NCBI RefSeq assembly: GCF_043099315.1
Contig: NZ_CP170746.1
DNA: 64,000 bases
Origin: Chlorogloeopsis fritschii
GTDB lineage: Bacteria > Cyanobacteriota > Cyanobacteriia > Cyanobacteriales > Nostocaceae
Reading direction: 5' to 3' (one strand)
This document shows positions 63,118-64,000 of the stretch, piece by piece (positions within the stretch are counted from its first letter, which is position 1; every line of letters begins with the position of its first letter). Below the pieces are notes generated by a model, which was given only the letters and a program-made list of their open reading frames with translations, was not told the origin of the DNA and did not search any database. The position numbers and the translations under genes are program-made.

Positions 63118-63711
63118 TTATCTTTTCTGTCTGAGTCCTTGAATGTCAATCACAAAGCCGAAATCGTCCTCTTCAGCTTTTTGCACCGGAGCATTGTGAA
63201 ATGCTACAATCTCCCACTTGCCCTCCCGTTTCTGCATCACAGTGGTGATGATATTGTTCGCTCTTTTGTTGGGCTGGCTCTTGAGATAGGATTGGCTTTG
63301 AATATGGGCAACTGCAATCTGGGGAGTCAAAAAGCGGATTTTTGCAACGTTTAGCTTTATACCCACTTCTCCAAGATTTCCACCTAAAGAACTTGCGCGA
63401 TCGCCATCGTAGAGCGTCTGGTGTGCGCGAGCATTTGCTTCCCGTGTTTGATTCGGCAAGAATGTACCATCAATGACAATGTAGTCGTGTTCTTTGGCAA
63501 ACGCAGAGGCGAACATCTGCCCATTTTTGGAATTTTGTCCATCCTGCATTTTCTGCACAACTTGCCGAATCGCAGTTTCGTCTACTTTTTGAGTAGATGT
63601 CGTATGAGCCTCATCTGCAAAGGTAGCTTTTGTAGATGCCAAGAGCGTATATGGAAGCAGAGTTCCTGCCAGCAGCAAAAGGCTGGCGAATTGGGTAATT
63701 CTCAGTGGCAT
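63118..63711 (-). CDS. SnoaL/NTF2-like (SgcJ/EcaC) protein, exported paralogue
   Basis: 197 residues starting at ATG 63711, with a signal peptide at residues 1-30 (FASLLLLAGTLLPYTLLAS). The NTF2-like part follows: VDETAIRQVVQKMQDGQNSKNGQMFASAFAKEHDYIVIDGTFLPNQTREANARAHQTLYDG, KIRFLTPQIAVAHIQSQSYL and KWEIVAFHNAPV. The layout is shared with the next gene 13 bases downstream, so the two are a duplicated pair in one operon. Exported to the periplasm. Confidence 0.75.
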   Translation of the reverse strand: MPLRITQFASLLLLAGTLLPYTLLASTKATFADEAHTTSTQKVDETAIRQVVQKMQDGQNSKNGQMFASAFAKEHDYIVIDGTFLPNQTREANARAHQTLYDGDRASSLGGNLGEVGIKLNVAKIRFLTPQIAVAHIQSQSYLKSQPNKRANNIITTVMQKREGKWEIVAFHNAPVQKAEEDDFGFVIDIQGLRQKR

Positions 63712-64000
63712 AAATTTTTCCTTGTTGGTGATACAATCTTAGTATCTAATATTCTTAAACTATTTATATCTTACTTTAGAAATATCTTAGCAACTAAATT
63801 AATTAACAACTAATACCAATTTGAACAATAATTGCGACAGATGGAAATCTGAAACGCTCATATAGTAAATGTTTCACAATCATGTCACTTGTACTCAACA
63901 AGGGAATCTCCAAGAGCGCAGTGGCTCCAAAATCTAAAATCCAAAATGGTAATGAGCGGAGATGTGAGGTAATGCCAAGCGAGCAATCAAAACATACCGA
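63712..64000. other. Intergenic end of the window
   Basis: AT-rich upstream sequence of the NTF2-like pair. It includes the word AATACCAATTT near 63813, found at other repeats in this window. Nothing else is recognised. Confidence 0.35.

Noticed and set aside
1..64000. tRNA, rRNA and CRISPR arrays
   Set aside because: I read for cloverleaf and repeat-spacer patterns and saw none that I could support; a tRNA or covariance-model scan would be the decisive check.

Overview
The window comes from a filamentous, probably Nostocales, cyanobacterium. The signs are abundant HIP1 octamers (GCGATCGC), heptanucleotide GGGACTA/TAGTCCC arrays, several MITE-like elements, and the genes for an allophycocyanin-type subunit, NblA, PxcA, COP23, PsbII-assembly-like small membrane proteins and a fatty-acid desaturase.

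Layout. 0-9.8 kb: the start of a PlsY-like acyltransferase, a 46-residue membrane peptide, an SGNH hydrolase, a TonB-like protein with sixteen 12-residue repeats, a Uma2 protein, pxcA, and an AddB/UvrD-like protein with a small partner. 10.2-11.1 kb: an intact-looking IS5-type element whose transposase is in two frames. 11.4-21.4 kb: htpX-like protease, aspS, a membrane Ser/Thr kinase, a DUF6745 protein, a periplasmic M48 protease, COP23, YdeI and a decayed nuclease gene. 21.4-24.5 kb: iron-siderophore uptake debris, with an intact binding lipoprotein, a TonB receptor that has lost its N-terminal third, and a broken Uma2 gene at the junction.

24.9-33.5 kb holds a giant exported phosphate-scavenging gene: an endonuclease/exonuclease/phosphatase domain, phytase-like propellers, a beta-propeller phytase, two glycerophosphodiesterase domains and a C-terminal DUF4114. 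One missing T near 28180 now splits it. 33.6-41.5 kb: an internally deleted NACHT gene, then a co-directional light/nutrient-stress cluster (desaturase, pentapeptide protein, divergent ApcA, fasciclin, response regulator, Psb34-like, NblA, DUF2993). 42.1-45.3 kb: a surface protein (DUF4347, nine ELW repeats, cadherin-like, DUF4114). 45.9-52.4 kb: a type I secretion operon (parvulin-fold protein, cNMP/C39-like ABC exporter, HlyD adaptor). 52.6-56.6 kb: an internally deleted Uma2 gene, DUF427, a sodium-solute symporter and a pentapeptide-repeat membrane protein. 57.2-62.6 kb: the housekeeping group ffh-rpsP-khpA-rpsU-phoH and two following genes. The window ends with two tandem NTF2-like genes.

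Main inference. Pho-box-like direct repeats (8-bp units on an 11-bp period) lie upstream of both the giant phosphate-scavenging gene (24662-24691) and the secretion operon (46791-46820). The giant enzyme and the nearby ELW-repeat protein end in closely similar DUF4114 domains. I propose one phosphate-starvation module: a dedicated type I exporter plus its multi-enzyme cargo. The repeats and shared C-termini are visible in the sequence. The regulatory and cargo links are inferred.
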